Of a stretch of 64,000 nucleotides of DNA, positions 21,420 through 31,359 are shown piece by piece (the first letter of the stretch is position 1; each line of letters starts with the position of its first letter). The position numbers and the translations under genes are program-made. This stretch comes from Mycolicibacterium rhodesiae JS60 (GTDB lineage: Bacteria; Actinomycetota; Actinomycetes; Mycobacteriales; Mycobacteriaceae): positions 496,001-560,000 of the forward strand of contig AGIQ01000003.1 in NCBI GenBank assembly GCA_000230935.2, in the 5' to 3' direction. The notes beneath the pieces were generated by a model, which was not told the DNA's origin, did not search any database, and was given only the letters and a program-made list of their open reading frames with translations.

Positions 21420-22121
21420 GTGGCACCGAACGAACGTGAGACCGCGTCACTCGCCGTGGTAGTCGGTGCGAATTGCAAGCGCATCCGCACGGATGCTGGC
21501 GTCACCCAAAATGTGCTTGCCCGACATGCACGAGATGCCGGGTTGCGTTGGACCACAAGCAAAGTCGGCCAGTTTGAACGCGGGCAGTACACCCCGGCCT
21601 TCACGACCGTCTTGGCGGCTGTATCAGCCCTATCGGCCGCGACGAGGACCGATGTCCAACTGGCGGATCTTGTCAGCTATGACGGGTTCGTCGTGCTCAC
21701 CGACACTCTGGACCCGGACGGGAGCGTCCTCCAAGCCCTCATCCGAGGCGAGCGGGAATGGAACACCCTTCGGGTGGAAGAGGTCGGCTACTTCTCGAAA
21801 ATCTCGGCCGATCCGTCGTTCGGCGCGAAGCTCGTCGAGGGAGGTCTGAAGGCCATCCCGACCCGGTACCGCGACGTTCCCCTCGATCAGCTGGTGGACA
21901 TTCAACGTCGCTCGGGCCTCGACGAGGAGCGAGTCGCGAAGCGCCTGGATGTCAATCTCGACGTTCTCTCATTGGCTTCCTGGACGCTGTGGCGTAGGTC
22001 GTTTTCCGATGAACGCGACAGCCGAGCCGGCACCGAAACGAACGCTCAAAAGCGCGGTCGCATCTCTCGGACATTGCAGGACGAATTACGGGAAGAGCTG
22101 GCGCGTGGCGACGATAAGTAA
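21420..22121 (+). CDS. XRE-type repressor (immunity-repressor-like)
   Basis: A 233-residue DNA-binding protein. The N-terminal HTH covers residues about 10-60 (VGANCKRIRTDAGVTQNVLA and KVGQFERGQYTPAFTTVLAA). The C-terminal part is helical and charged. It sits between the excisionase-like gene (divergent) and the integrase (downstream, overlapping by 17 nt), as expected for the repressor of an integrated phage or satellite. The GTG start is at the predicted transcription start. No LexA-type S24 protease motif is seen, so induction is not obviously by self-cleavage. Confidence 0.75.
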   Translation: MAPNERETASLAVVVGANCKRIRTDAGVTQNVLARHARDAGLRWTTSKVGQFERGQYTPAFTTVLAAVSALSAATRTDVQLADLVSYDGFVVLTDTLDPDGSVLQALIRGEREWNTLRVEEVGYFSKISADPSFGAKLVEGGLKAIPTRYRDVPLDQLVDIQRRSGLDEERVAKRLDVNLDVLSLASWTLWRRSFSDERDSRAGTETNAQKRGRISRTLQDELREELARGDDK

Positions 22122-23265
22122 GTACCAAACATCCACTGGTGCAACGCTTTACCGCGTCCGCTACCGGACTCCGGAACGTGGCCAGACAGACAAGCGCGGT
22201 TTCAAGACCAAGCGGGACGCTGAGGCGTTCGCCGTCGAGGTCGAGAGCTCGAAGCTGCGCGGTGAGTACGTCTCCCCCTCGATGGGCCGGGTCACGATCG
22301 GCGAACTCGGGGCGGTATGGCTTGAGGGCCAGCGTGGCCATCTGAAGCCGAACAGCTGGCGTGCGCTCGAGGTGTCGTGGCGCGTACACGTCGAGCCGGC
22401 GTGGGGTCGCGTGGCGGTGTCGGCCGTCGCCTACTCGGCTGTGCAGGCGTGGGTGTCGAAGCTGGCTCAGCGGCGCGGTGCGAAGGTGGTTCGCGCAGCC
22501 CACGGAGTCCTGTACGGCATCCTGGAAGACGCTCGGCGCGATCGGCGCATCGCCTCGAACCCGGCCCGTGGCGTGAAGCTGCCGCCGATCACGAAACGAC
22601 CGAACACCTATCTCACGGCCGACCAGCTGCACGCGCTCGCCCGACAGTCCGGCCGGTACGGGTCGCTGGTGCTGCTGCTCGGCACGGCCGGCCTGCGTTG
22701 GGGTGAAGCCGCCGGGCTGCGAGTCGGCGACGTCGACTTTCTGCGACGCAAGATCGTGATTCACCAGAACGCGACCGGCGGCACGGTCGAGACGCTGAAG
22801 GGCGGCGAGCACCGCACGCTGGTGATCGCCCAGTTCGTCATCGACGAGCTGTCGCAGACGGTCAGGGGCAAGTTCCGCGAATCGTTGATCTGGCCGTCGC
22901 AGACGGGCGGCTATCTGAAGCCACCGGCCACGCACGACTCCTGGTTGTCCGGTGCGGTGTCGCGCTGCCAGAAGGCGGCCGACCAAGCGCGCGCCGAGGA
23001 ACTGAAAGCACGGCCTGACGACGAGCCCACGACGCCGGTGTTCCCGCGGGTGACGGCGCACGATCTGCGGCATACTGCGGCGTCGCTGGCCATCGCGAGT
23101 GGCGCGAACGTCAAGGTGGTTCAACGCATGCTGGGCCATAAGTCGGCCGCGATGACGCTGGACACCTATGCCGATCTGTTCGACGACGACCTCAACGCAG
23201 TTGCCGACAAGTTAGACGAAAGTGTGGGCAAACTGTGGGCACAGGGGGCGCGTTTGGGCACCTGA
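22105..23265 (+). CDS. int: Tyrosine integrase of the element
   Basis: A 386-residue phage-type integrase: arm-binding N-terminal domain (residues 1-55, KYQTSTGATLYRVRYRTPER), core-binding domain (about 60-160) and catalytic domain with R198 (TAGLRWGE), K232, H319 and R322 (TAHDLRH), H345 (MLGHKS) and Y355 (DTYADLF). GTG 22105 is chosen because it gives the standard N-terminus; it overlaps the repressor gene by 17 nt, so integrase is probably made with the repressor. The 3' end of the gene carries two TGTGGGCA repeats and lies 43 nt from the attR core. Confidence 0.92.
   Translation: MATISKYQTSTGATLYRVRYRTPERGQTDKRGFKTKRDAEAFAVEVESSKLRGEYVSPSMGRVTIGELGAVWLEGQRGHLKPNSWRALEVSWRVHVEPAWGRVAVSAVAYSAVQAWVSKLAQRRGAKVVRAAHGVLYGILEDARRDRRIASNPARGVKLPPITKRPNTYLTADQLHALARQSGRYGSLVLLLGTAGLRWGEAAGLRVGDVDFLRRKIVIHQNATGGTVETLKGGEHRTLVIAQFVIDELSQTVRGKFRESLIWPSQTGGYLKPPATHDSWLSGAVSRCQKAADQARAEELKARPDDEPTTPVFPRVTAHDLRHTAASLAIASGANVKVVQRMLGHKSAAMTLDTYADLFDDDLNAVADKLDESVGKLWAQGARLGT
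23223..23241 (+). repeat. Integrase arm-type repeats, attR side
   Basis: TGTGGGCA at 23223-23230 and 23234-23241, 11 bp apart, inside the 3' end of the integrase gene. In the excised circle these would lie on the opposite side of the core from the three copies at 11948-11977. Confidence 0.6.
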
Positions 23266-23308
23266 CGAACGATGAAACCTCGTCTACCAGCACCTATTTC
23301 GTGTCAAG

Positions 23309-23334
23309 CCTTGCTCCCCCGGATGGACTCGAAC
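23309..23334. mobile_element. attR core
   Basis: Identical over 26 bp to 11837-11862 and overlapping the 3' end (T-loop, acceptor arm) of tRNA-Asn, which remains complete after integration. Confidence 0.92.
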
Positions 23335-23386
23335 CATCAACCGTCCGATTAACAGTCGGAAGCTCTGCCAGTTGAGCTACAGGGGA
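23314..23386 (-). tRNA. asnT: tRNA-Asn(GTT)
   Basis: The minus strand folds into a 73-nt cloverleaf: acceptor TCCCCTG with CGGGGGA (one wobble pair), D-arm GCTC/GAGC, anticodon stem TCCGA/TCGGA with loop CTGTTAA (anticodon GTT), T-arm GATGG/CCATC with TTCGAGT, discriminator G. CCA is not encoded. M. tuberculosis has tRNA-Asn at the same position beside Rv2342. It is the integration site of the element to its left. Confidence 0.96.
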
Positions 23387-23539
23387 CTATCTGCTTCCCG
23401 CGGGAGCGCGCTTGCGCCGATGCGGGCCGGAGAGTGACTCTAGCTTACTGGGCGCCCTCGACGCCAAACCGGTGGGCGGGCGCCAACCCGGTCGCGTCAG
23501 GCAGGATGGTAGGGCGGGGTTTTCGATGGAGGGAGCGCA

Positions 23540-23788
23540 GTGATCCGGTTTCTCGCCGCACTTGGCGTGGGCTATGTGTTGGGCACCAAGGCGGGCCGTA
23601 AGCGCTACGACCAGATCGTTGGCACCTATAAGGCGCTGACCGGTAATCCCGCCACCAAGACCGTGATCGACGCCGGGCGCCGCAAGATCGCCGACCGGGT
23701 ATCACCGGACCCCGATCCGAAGATGGTCACACTGACCGAGATCGACGCGAACACCACCGTGGTCGAACCACAGCGGTCAGAGAACTAA
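23540..23788 (+). CDS. Conserved small mycobacterial protein (Rv2342-like)
   Basis: An 82-residue protein beginning MIRFLAALGVGYVLGTKAGR, with a short hydrophobic N-terminal segment followed by a basic helix (RKRYDQIVGTYKAL), like small YtxH-type membrane-associated proteins. The GTG start at 23540 has a strong GGAGGGAG ribosome site. Position between tRNA-Asn and dnaG agrees with M. tuberculosis. Function unknown. Confidence 0.8.
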   Translation: MIRFLAALGVGYVLGTKAGRKRYDQIVGTYKALTGNPATKTVIDAGRRKIADRVSPDPDPKMVTLTEIDANTTVVEPQRSEN

Positions 23789-23861
23789 GCACAACGAAAT
23801 CGACCCTACGGTCGTCAATCGGAAAAATTCACAGCCGTCAGGTCGATCTCGAGAGAAGAAA

Positions 23862-24173
23862 TCAGCCGATCGGAATGCTGATGGTTTGACCCGGCAGCAG
23901 CGGGCCGGTGCTGACACCGATACCGCCGCCGGGATTCGACCCGGCGTCAGGACCGTAGACGCCGATCTGCGGGGTGCCCACGCTGACGTTGTTGTTCGAG
24001 TAGCTCAGGCACTGCCCCTCGCCACGCGCACCGAACCACGCCAGGCAGGTGCCACCGGGTGACGCAGAAGCCGTCGGGGCAGTCAGTGCAGCCAGAGCGG
24101 GCACCGCAGCCGCGGCCACAGCAAGTGCGCCAACAGTGGCGATACGCCGGACACGGGTGTTCGCGGAAGTCAT
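23862..24173 (-). CDS. Small secreted protein
   Basis: A 103-residue protein with a Sec-type signal peptide (basic MTSANTRVRR, hydrophobic core to about residue 33, cleavage after TASA) and a short mature chain rich in Gly and Ser with two Cys (GTCLAWFGARGEGQCLSYSN) that may form a disulfide. ATG 24173 with AAAGGT upstream is chosen over a longer frame without a signal peptide. Role in the cell envelope is unknown. Confidence 0.75.
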   Translation of the reverse strand: MTSANTRVRRIATVGALAVAAAAVPALAALTAPTASASPGGTCLAWFGARGEGQCLSYSNNNVSVGTPQIGVYGPDAGSNPGGGIGVSTGPLLPGQTISIPIG

Positions 24174-24228
24174 ATCTGACCTTTCGCTCCAGACGGGCAG
24201 TGCGTTAACCATAGCGTGCCGGCAGTTA

Positions 24229-26169
24229 TCACGCAGTGAGGTCGTCGCCGCTGGCCTGTTCCAGCAGGCTGCGCCGATAGGCCTCCAGCGCCACCAGGTC
24301 GCCGAACAGTGCGTGATATTCGTCTCCCTGCTCCACCGGCGACATCCGCTGCAGCTTGGACTTGACCTCGGCGACCTGCCTGCCGACCCAGACTTCCTGC
24401 AGCCGGGCCAGCACACCCCCGATGTAGCGGGGCATTTTCTCCTCGTCGTCGACCCGGATGCTCTCGACACCGAGCTCGGTGATCAGCCCTGCGGTGGCCG
24501 TTGCGCCGGTCTGTTCGCGCACCTTGTCGATCCACTCGCCGCCGGTGACCCCCGACGACGTCCCGCCTGCCGTCTCGATCGCCGTGCGCACCGCGGCATA
24601 GCCGGGATGGGTGAAGCTCTCGACGGTCAGCGAGTCGAAGACCGGTCCGGCCAGTGCCGGGTACTGCAGCGCGGCCTTGAGCGCTTCCCGCTGCGGCCAC
24701 AACGTCGGATCCCGCGGATCGGGCCGACGCGCGCCGTCCGCGGGCGCGGCCTTGGGCCGCGCGGGCGTCGCGCGTCGGTTGTCGCCGCGACCCCCGGGCT
24801 TGTGGCCGGCTTCCTGCCGGACTCGGGCGATGACCTGGGCGACGTCGTCCCAGCCGACCCAGCCCGCAAGCTGACGGGCGTACTCGTCACGCAGCGTCGG
24901 GTCCTTGATCTGGGCGACCATCGGCACGCACCGCCGCAGTGCCGTCACCCGGCCCTCGGCCTGCTCCAGATCGTGCTCGGCCAGCGCGGTGCGGATGGCG
25001 AATTCGAACAGCGGGGTGCGCCGGGCCACCAGATCCCGCAGCGCCGCGTCGCCCTGTGCCAGCCGCAGATCGCAGGGGTCCATACCGTCGGCCGCGACGG
25101 CCACGAAACTCTGGCCCGCGAGGTTCTGCTCGCCGGCGAAGGCCTTGAGCGCTGCGGCGCGGCCGGCCGCGTCGCCGTCGAACACGTAGATCAGTTCGCC
25201 GCGAAAGAACTTGTCGTCCATCATCAGTCGCCGCAGCATCGACAGGTGTTCGTCACCGAACGCGGTACCGCAGGACGCGACGGCAGTGGTCACCCCGGCC
25301 AGGTGCATGGCCATCACGTCGGTATAGCCCTCGACGACGACGGCCTGGTGTCCCTTGGCTATATCCCGCTTGGCCAGGTCGAGGCCGAACAACACGTTGG
25401 ACTTCTTGTACAACACGGTTTCCGGGGTGTTGACGTACTTGGCCTCGATCTGGTCGTCGGCGAAGATCCGGCGGGCGCCGAAACCGACGGTCTCACCGCT
25501 GGCACTGCGGATCGGCCACAGCAGCCTGCGATGGAACCGGTCCATCGGCCCGCGTCGACCCTCCCTGGACAGCCCGGCCGCCTCGAGTTCCTTGAACTCG
25601 AAGCCTTTTCGGATCAGATGCTTGGTCAGCGAATCCCAGCCCGCAGGCGCGAAGCCGCAGCCGAACCGGCGTGCCGCCGCGGCGTCGAAGTTGCGCTCGG
25701 TGAGGTACTGCCTGGCCTGTGCGGCCTCCTCGGATTCCAGTGCGGCAGCGTAGAACTCCGCCGCGGCGGCGGTGGCGGCGATCAGCCGGCTGCGGCTGCC
25801 GCGATCGCGCTGCACGCCGGTGCCGCCACCGCTGTAGGTCACGGTGTAGTTGATCCGGTCGGCCAGCACCTCGACGGCCTCGACGAAGCTGACGTGCTCG
25901 ATCTTCTGGATGAAGGCGTAGACGTCACCGCCCTCACCGCAGCCGAAGCAGTGGAAGTGGCCGTGGTTGGGCCGCACGTGGAACGACGGTGACTTCTCGT
26001 CGTGGAACGGACACAGGCCCTTCATCGAGTCCGCCCCGGCCCGGCGCAGCTGGACGTAGTCGCCGACCACATCCTCGATGCGCACCTGTTCACGGATGGC
26101 GGCGATATCGCGTTCGGAGATGCGACCTTTTCGGTCGCCACCCCCGCTCACCGCACCGGTCATCGGCAC
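24229..26169 (-). CDS. dnaG: DNA primase DnaG
   Basis: A 646-residue primase that makes RNA primers for chromosomal replication. It has the N-terminal CHC2 zinc finger (CPFH...CFGC at residues about 49-75), the TOPRIM domain (VVVEGYTDVMAMH; VFDGDAAGRAAALKAF) and a C-terminal DnaB-interaction domain ending YRRSLLEQASGDDLTA. Length and sequence fit mycobacterial DnaG. It begins 3 nt after the dgt stop, so the two form an operon. The start may be ATG 26169 or ATG 26163. Confidence 0.97.
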   Translation of the reverse strand: MPMTGAVSGGGDRKGRISERDIAAIREQVRIEDVVGDYVQLRRAGADSMKGLCPFHDEKSPSFHVRPNHGHFHCFGCGEGGDVYAFIQKIEHVSFVEAVEVLADRINYTVTYSGGGTGVQRDRGSRSRLIAATAAAAEFYAAALESEEAAQARQYLTERNFDAAAARRFGCGFAPAGWDSLTKHLIRKGFEFKELEAAGLSREGRRGPMDRFHRRLLWPIRSASGETVGFGARRIFADDQIEAKYVNTPETVLYKKSNVLFGLDLAKRDIAKGHQAVVVEGYTDVMAMHLAGVTTAVASCGTAFGDEHLSMLRRLMMDDKFFRGELIYVFDGDAAGRAAALKAFAGEQNLAGQSFVAVAADGMDPCDLRLAQGDAALRDLVARRTPLFEFAIRTALAEHDLEQAEGRVTALRRCVPMVAQIKDPTLRDEYARQLAGWVGWDDVAQVIARVRQEAGHKPGGRGDNRRATPARPKAAPADGARRPDPRDPTLWPQREALKAALQYPALAGPVFDSLTVESFTHPGYAAVRTAIETAGGTSSGVTGGEWIDKVREQTGATATAGLITELGVESIRVDDEEKMPRYIGGVLARLQEVWVGRQVAEVKSKLQRMSPVEQGDEYHALFGDLVALEAYRRSLLEQASGDDLTA

Positions 26170-26172
26170 AGT

Positions 26173-27456
26173 CTAGAACTCACGGACACCGGCGTTGTGC
26201 GCGTCGATGCGTTCCAGCCGGCCCTCGGTGAACGATGCGATCTGATCGACGACCACCCGCATCCGGGCCGCATCGTCGGTCGCCGAGTTGAACTCCGGGG
26301 CGAACACGGGGTCGAGCGTCGCAGGCGCGCCGTCCAGCAGCCAGTCCGCGACCTCGCGGATGCGTTCGCGCTGCCGGGCCTGCAGTTCGAGGTGGGCCGG
26401 ATCGGACATGATGAACTGCAGCGCCAAAGTCTTGAGCACCGCGACCTCGGCCCGGACCGTCGCCGGCACAGCCAGCTCCGCCTCATAGCGGACCAGCGGC
26501 TGTGGCCCGGCGATCTCGTGGGTCAGGCTGACCGCCGCCGAGGCGAACCGGCCGACCAGTTCACTGGTCAGCCGTTTGAGCGCCACCGACGCCGCGAGAG
26601 TCCCGTCGTACTTGCCGACACCGGCAACGATCGGCAGCTGAGACAGCCGTCGCGCCGCGGCCTCCAGTTCGTCGGCACTCAGGCCGCGGCCGTCGATCGA
26701 ACTGGACGCACCCAGGCGGCCCAACGTCGCCGCGGCGTCGTCGTCGGCCAGCACCCGAAGATCGATGCGGCCCGACACGACTCCGTCCTCGACGTCGTGC
26801 ACCGAGTACGCGACGTCGTCGGCCCAGTCCATCACCTGCGACTCCAGGCACGGCCGCTGCGACGGCGTCGCGCCCCGTACCCACTCGGCCAGCGCCCGGT
26901 CGTCGTCGTAGAAGCCGAACTTGCGACCCCGCTCGCCGCGGAACCACGGGTACTTCGTCACCGCGTCCAGCCCGGCTCGGGTCAGGTTCAGCCCGACGCT
27001 ACGGCCTTGTCCGTCAAGCACTTTCGGCTCGATCTTGGTCAGGATCCGGAAGTTCTGGGCGTTGCCCTCGAAGCCGCCGCAGGACGCCGCGAACTCGTCG
27101 AGCGCGCGCTCCCCGTTGTGGCCGTACGGCGGGTGCCCGATGTCGTGGGCCAGCCCGGCCATGTCCACCAGGTCGGGGTCGCAACCCAGCGGCACCGCCA
27201 TCCCCCGCCCGATCTGGGCGACCTCCAGCGAGTGCGTCAGCCGGGTGCGGGGGTTCTCACTCTCCCGCGGCCCGACGACCTGGGTCTTGTCGGCCAGCCG
27301 GCGCAGGGCAGCACAGTGCAGCACGCGCGCGCGGTCGCGGGCGAAATCGGTGCGATGCTCCGTCGACGTGCCGGGTAGCCCGGCAGTCTTCGGCGCTTCG
27401 TGCACCACTCGCTCACGGTCGGCCTCGTCGTAGTGGCCGTGCTGATTCGTCGTCAC
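26173..27456 (-). CDS. dgt: Deoxyguanosinetriphosphate triphosphohydrolase-like protein
   Basis: A 427-residue HD-domain enzyme that hydrolyses dNTPs (typically dGTP) to the nucleoside and triphosphate. The motif RLTHSLEVAQIGR, then LAHDIGHPPYGHNGERAL (HD pair) and later DWADDVAYSVHDVEDG are diagnostic. GTG 27456 (VTTNQHGHYDE) matches the usual N-terminus; the longer frame upstream crosses the promoter region of the divergent gene. It shares an operon with dnaG, linking dNTP control to replication. Confidence 0.93.
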   Translation of the reverse strand: MTTNQHGHYDEADRERVVHEAPKTAGLPGTSTEHRTDFARDRARVLHCAALRRLADKTQVVGPRESENPRTRLTHSLEVAQIGRGMAVPLGCDPDLVDMAGLAHDIGHPPYGHNGERALDEFAASCGGFEGNAQNFRILTKIEPKVLDGQGRSVGLNLTRAGLDAVTKYPWFRGERGRKFGFYDDDRALAEWVRGATPSQRPCLESQVMDWADDVAYSVHDVEDGVVSGRIDLRVLADDDAAATLGRLGASSSIDGRGLSADELEAAARRLSQLPIVAGVGKYDGTLAASVALKRLTSELVGRFASAAVSLTHEIAGPQPLVRYEAELAVPATVRAEVAVLKTLALQFIMSDPAHLELQARQRERIREVADWLLDGAPATLDPVFAPEFNSATDDAARMRVVVDQIASFTEGRLERIDAHNAGVREF

Positions 27457-27499
27457 CGAGGCATAGTCTGCCAGCCTCGCCCTACTACATTTGACGCTC

Positions 27500-29494
27500 A
27501 TGCGCCTCGTTCGTGTGCTCAGCCTGCTCGCGGCCATCCTGACCGCCGCCACCCTGGTGGCGCCCGCCGCGGCGGCCGAGCCGCCCTTCCGGCTCCCGGA
27601 CTATGTCACCGACAACGCCGGCGCCCTTGGCGACAGTCAGCTCGCCAGCGTGCAGCAGGCAGTCGACACCCTCTACCGCAACCGCCATATCCGGCTCTGG
27701 GTGGTCTACGTCGACTCGTTCGCGCCCAAGACCGCGATGGGCTGGACCGAGGAGACCCGGCTGACCAGCGATCTGGGCGACCAGGACGCGATCCTGGCGG
27801 TCGCGACCACACAGCGGTCCTATGCCTTTCTCGTCCCGTCCGCGGCGGCGGGCGGCGACTCGGCCGGGGTCGACAGCCTGCGCCGCGACAAGATCGAGCC
27901 CGCACTGCACGACAATGACTGGGCGGGTGCCGCGATCGCGGCCGCCAACGGGCTTGCCGCATTGGGCGCCAGCAGCGGTTCCGGTGGATTCTCGTTGATT
28001 CCGCTGTTGATCATCGTGGCCGTCATCGTGCTGGTCGTCGTGCTGCTGCTGTTGTGGAGCCGCCGACGCAAGCACAAACGGCACGAGGCCGAGGTGGCGG
28101 CGGCCAAGCGGCTGGACCCGACCGACCCCAACGCGCTGGCCGCCGTCCCCCTCGACGCTCTCGACGAGGTATCGCGGTCGATCGTCGTCGACGTCGACAA
28201 CGCCGTACGAACCAGTTCCAACGAATTGGCCTTGGCAGAAGAAGAATTCGGCGACCAGCAGGCGCAGCCGTTCGCACGCGCCGTCGAGAATGCGAAGGCC
28301 ACCCTGCAACAGGCGTTCAACGTGCGCCAGCAGCTCGACGACGCGGCTCCCGAAACGCCGGCTCAACGGCGCGATCTGCTCACTCGGGTGGTGGTCGCGG
28401 CCGCGCGGGCCAACCGCGAACTGGACGCCCAGACGCAGTCCTTTCACCAGCTGCGGGACCTGGTGATCAACGCCCCCGACCGGCTCGACGCACTGACCCA
28501 GAAGATGGTGGACGTCAGCGCCCGTATCGATCCGGCCCAGACCACGCTGACGCAGCTGCACAGCGAGTTCGCCGAGAGCGCGCTGGCGTCGGTGTCCCGC
28601 AACGTGAATGCCGCCAAAGAGCGGCTGGATTTCGCCGACCAATCGATCAGCCGGGCCCGGGAGCTGGTGGCCAAGCCGGTCGCCGGCGAGCAAACCGAAC
28701 TGGTCGACTGCGTACGCGCCGCGGAATCGGCTCTGCAGCAGGCCAGTTCGATGCTCGACGCGATAAACAGCGCGGCCAGCGATATCAGGCGCGCCGTTGC
28801 CACCCTGCCGGCTGCGATCGCCGACACCCAGCAGGGCATCAACCAGGCCGTGGCCCAGCTGACCCAGGGGGGACTGTCCAACGCCGCCGAACTGACCAAG
28901 GCCCGCGATGCCGCAGTCAGCGCGGTGGCGGCCGCGCAGACCGACGGCACCGCGGACCCGTTGGGCGCGTTCACCCACTTGACCCAGGCCGACGCCGACC
29001 TCGACCGGCTGCTGGCCGGCGTGGCCCAGGAGCGCGAAACCGCTGAGCGGCTTGGCCGCTCGTTCGACCAGGCGCTGTTCACCGCGCAGTCCCGGGTGCG
29101 TTCGGTGTCGGACTACATCGACACCCGCCGCGGCAGCGTGGGACCCGAGGCGCGGACCCGGCTCAATGAGGCTGTGCGCCAACTGCAGGCGGCGCAGGCC
29201 AAACAGAAGTCCAACATCACCGAAGCGATCGCCCACGCCAACGGCGCATCGATGCTGGCCGCCCAGGCCCAGCAACTGGCCAACAACGACGTCCAAGCCG
29301 CCCAGCGCACATACATGAATCACTATGGCGGCGTGGGCGGTTCATCGAACATGGGCGCGGTGATCGGCGGGATCATCCTGGGCAACATCCTGTCCGGCGG
29401 GATGCGCGGCGGTGGCGGCGGCTGGACTTCGAGCAGCTACGGCGGATCCTCGGGAGGCGGCGGCGGTCTGCTCGGCGGCGGCGGCCGCTTCTAG
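27500..29494 (+). CDS. TPM-domain membrane protein with Gly-rich C-terminus (Rv2345-like)
   Basis: A 664-residue protein. Residues 1-30 are a signal peptide (MRLVRVLSLLAAILTAATLV...). A TPM domain follows (residues about 33-150, DYVTDNAGALGDSQLASVQQ), then one membrane helix (SLIPLLIIVAVIVLVVVLLLL), a long helical/coiled-coil region and a Gly-rich tail (GGMRGGGGGWTSSSYGG). TPM domains are thought to act in membrane-protein turnover or assembly. ATG 27500 is preferred to the in-frame TTG 27491. It ends 3 nt before the convergent glyS gene. Confidence 0.85.
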   Translation: MRLVRVLSLLAAILTAATLVAPAAAAEPPFRLPDYVTDNAGALGDSQLASVQQAVDTLYRNRHIRLWVVYVDSFAPKTAMGWTEETRLTSDLGDQDAILAVATTQRSYAFLVPSAAAGGDSAGVDSLRRDKIEPALHDNDWAGAAIAAANGLAALGASSGSGGFSLIPLLIIVAVIVLVVVLLLLWSRRRKHKRHEAEVAAAKRLDPTDPNALAAVPLDALDEVSRSIVVDVDNAVRTSSNELALAEEEFGDQQAQPFARAVENAKATLQQAFNVRQQLDDAAPETPAQRRDLLTRVVVAAARANRELDAQTQSFHQLRDLVINAPDRLDALTQKMVDVSARIDPAQTTLTQLHSEFAESALASVSRNVNAAKERLDFADQSISRARELVAKPVAGEQTELVDCVRAAESALQQASSMLDAINSAASDIRRAVATLPAAIADTQQGINQAVAQLTQGGLSNAAELTKARDAAVSAVAAAQTDGTADPLGAFTHLTQADADLDRLLAGVAQERETAERLGRSFDQALFTAQSRVRSVSDYIDTRRGSVGPEARTRLNEAVRQLQAAQAKQKSNITEAIAHANGASMLAAQAQQLANNDVQAAQRTYMNHYGGVGGSSNMGAVIGGIILGNILSGGMRGGGGGWTSSSYGGSSGGGGGLLGGGGRF

Positions 29495-29497
29495 CGG

Positions 29498-30880
<1,383 letters not shown>

Positions 30881-30992
30881 GATGGGTGCCACTCCTTGGT
30901 TGTCTGGGGATGGGCAACAGCCCATACAGCCTAACGACCCGCCAAACCTACTTTTGACATGCGTGATCGTGCATGGAAAAGTGGTCGACAAG

Positions 30993-31007
30993 TGGAAATC
31001 GTTTCCA
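30993..31007. promoter_or_regulatory. Zinc-regulator operator upstream of smtB-zur
   Basis: TGGAAA-TCG-TTTCCA is a perfect palindrome 19 nt before the smtB start. It resembles mycobacterial Zur boxes (TGAAAATnATTTTCA-type), so autoregulation by Zur or SmtB is likely; which protein binds cannot be told. Confidence 0.55.
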
Positions 31008-31026
31008 ATAACGCGGAGGTGATGGC

Positions 31027-31359
31027 GTGACCGCACCCACCCACGGGCGAGTCGACGATTTGGCATCGCCGAGGGCCGACCTCCTGGAACACGCCGGTGA
31101 GCTGTTGCGCGCGCTGGCGGCGCCGGTGCGCATCGCGATCGTGCTGCAGCTACGGGGATCCCAGCGCTGTGTGCACGAACTCGTCGACGCGCTCGACGTC
31201 CCGCAGCCGCTGGTGAGTCAGCACCTGCGGATCCTGAAATCCGCCGGCGTGGTGGCCGGCGAACGCTCCGGGCGCGAGGTGATGTACCGGCTGGTCGACG
31301 ATCACCTAGCCGAAATCGTGGTCGCCGCGGTGAGTCACGCCGGCGAGGAGCATCCGTGA
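31027..31359 (+). CDS. smtB: ArsR/SmtB family zinc-responsive repressor
   Basis: A 110-residue winged-helix repressor: RALAAPVRIAIVLQLRG, then the recognition region VPQPLVSQHLRILKSAGVVAG and wing GREVMYRLVDDHLAEIV. Asp/His residues near the C-terminus (DDHLAEIVVAAVSHAGEEH) fit the alpha5 zinc sensor site. In mycobacteria SmtB with zinc bound derepresses the smtB-zur operon. GTG start with GGAGGT 6 nt upstream; the stop overlaps the zur start (GTGA). Confidence 0.92.
   Translation: MTAPTHGRVDDLASPRADLLEHAGELLRALAAPVRIAIVLQLRGSQRCVHELVDALDVPQPLVSQHLRILKSAGVVAGERSGREVMYRLVDDHLAEIVVAAVSHAGEEHP

Larger units (their letters stand above)
11837..23334. mobile_element. Integrated phage-like element (candidate phage satellite) in tRNA-Asn
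   Basis: Identical 26-bp cores at 11837-11862 and 23309-23334 bound an element of 11,472 bp from core to core. The right core is the 3' end of an intact tRNA-Asn gene; the left core is the duplicated 3' fragment. The integrase gene ends 43 nt inside the right core. Contents are a repressor/excisionase switch, a replication-type protein, small coupled proteins, a broken HK97-like capsid gene, a second tyrosine recombinase, a trypsin-like protease and a HEPN-like gene. No terminase, portal, tail or lysis gene is seen. A degraded prophage is the alternative to a satellite. Confidence 0.9.

Noticed and set aside
24049..25992. 647-residue plus-strand frame
   Set aside because: Shadow of dnaG; composition (Gly, Arg, Asp, His runs) is that of an antisense frame.
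27485..29323. 612-residue minus-strand frame
   Set aside because: Antisense to the TPM-domain gene, which has a signal peptide and clear domains.
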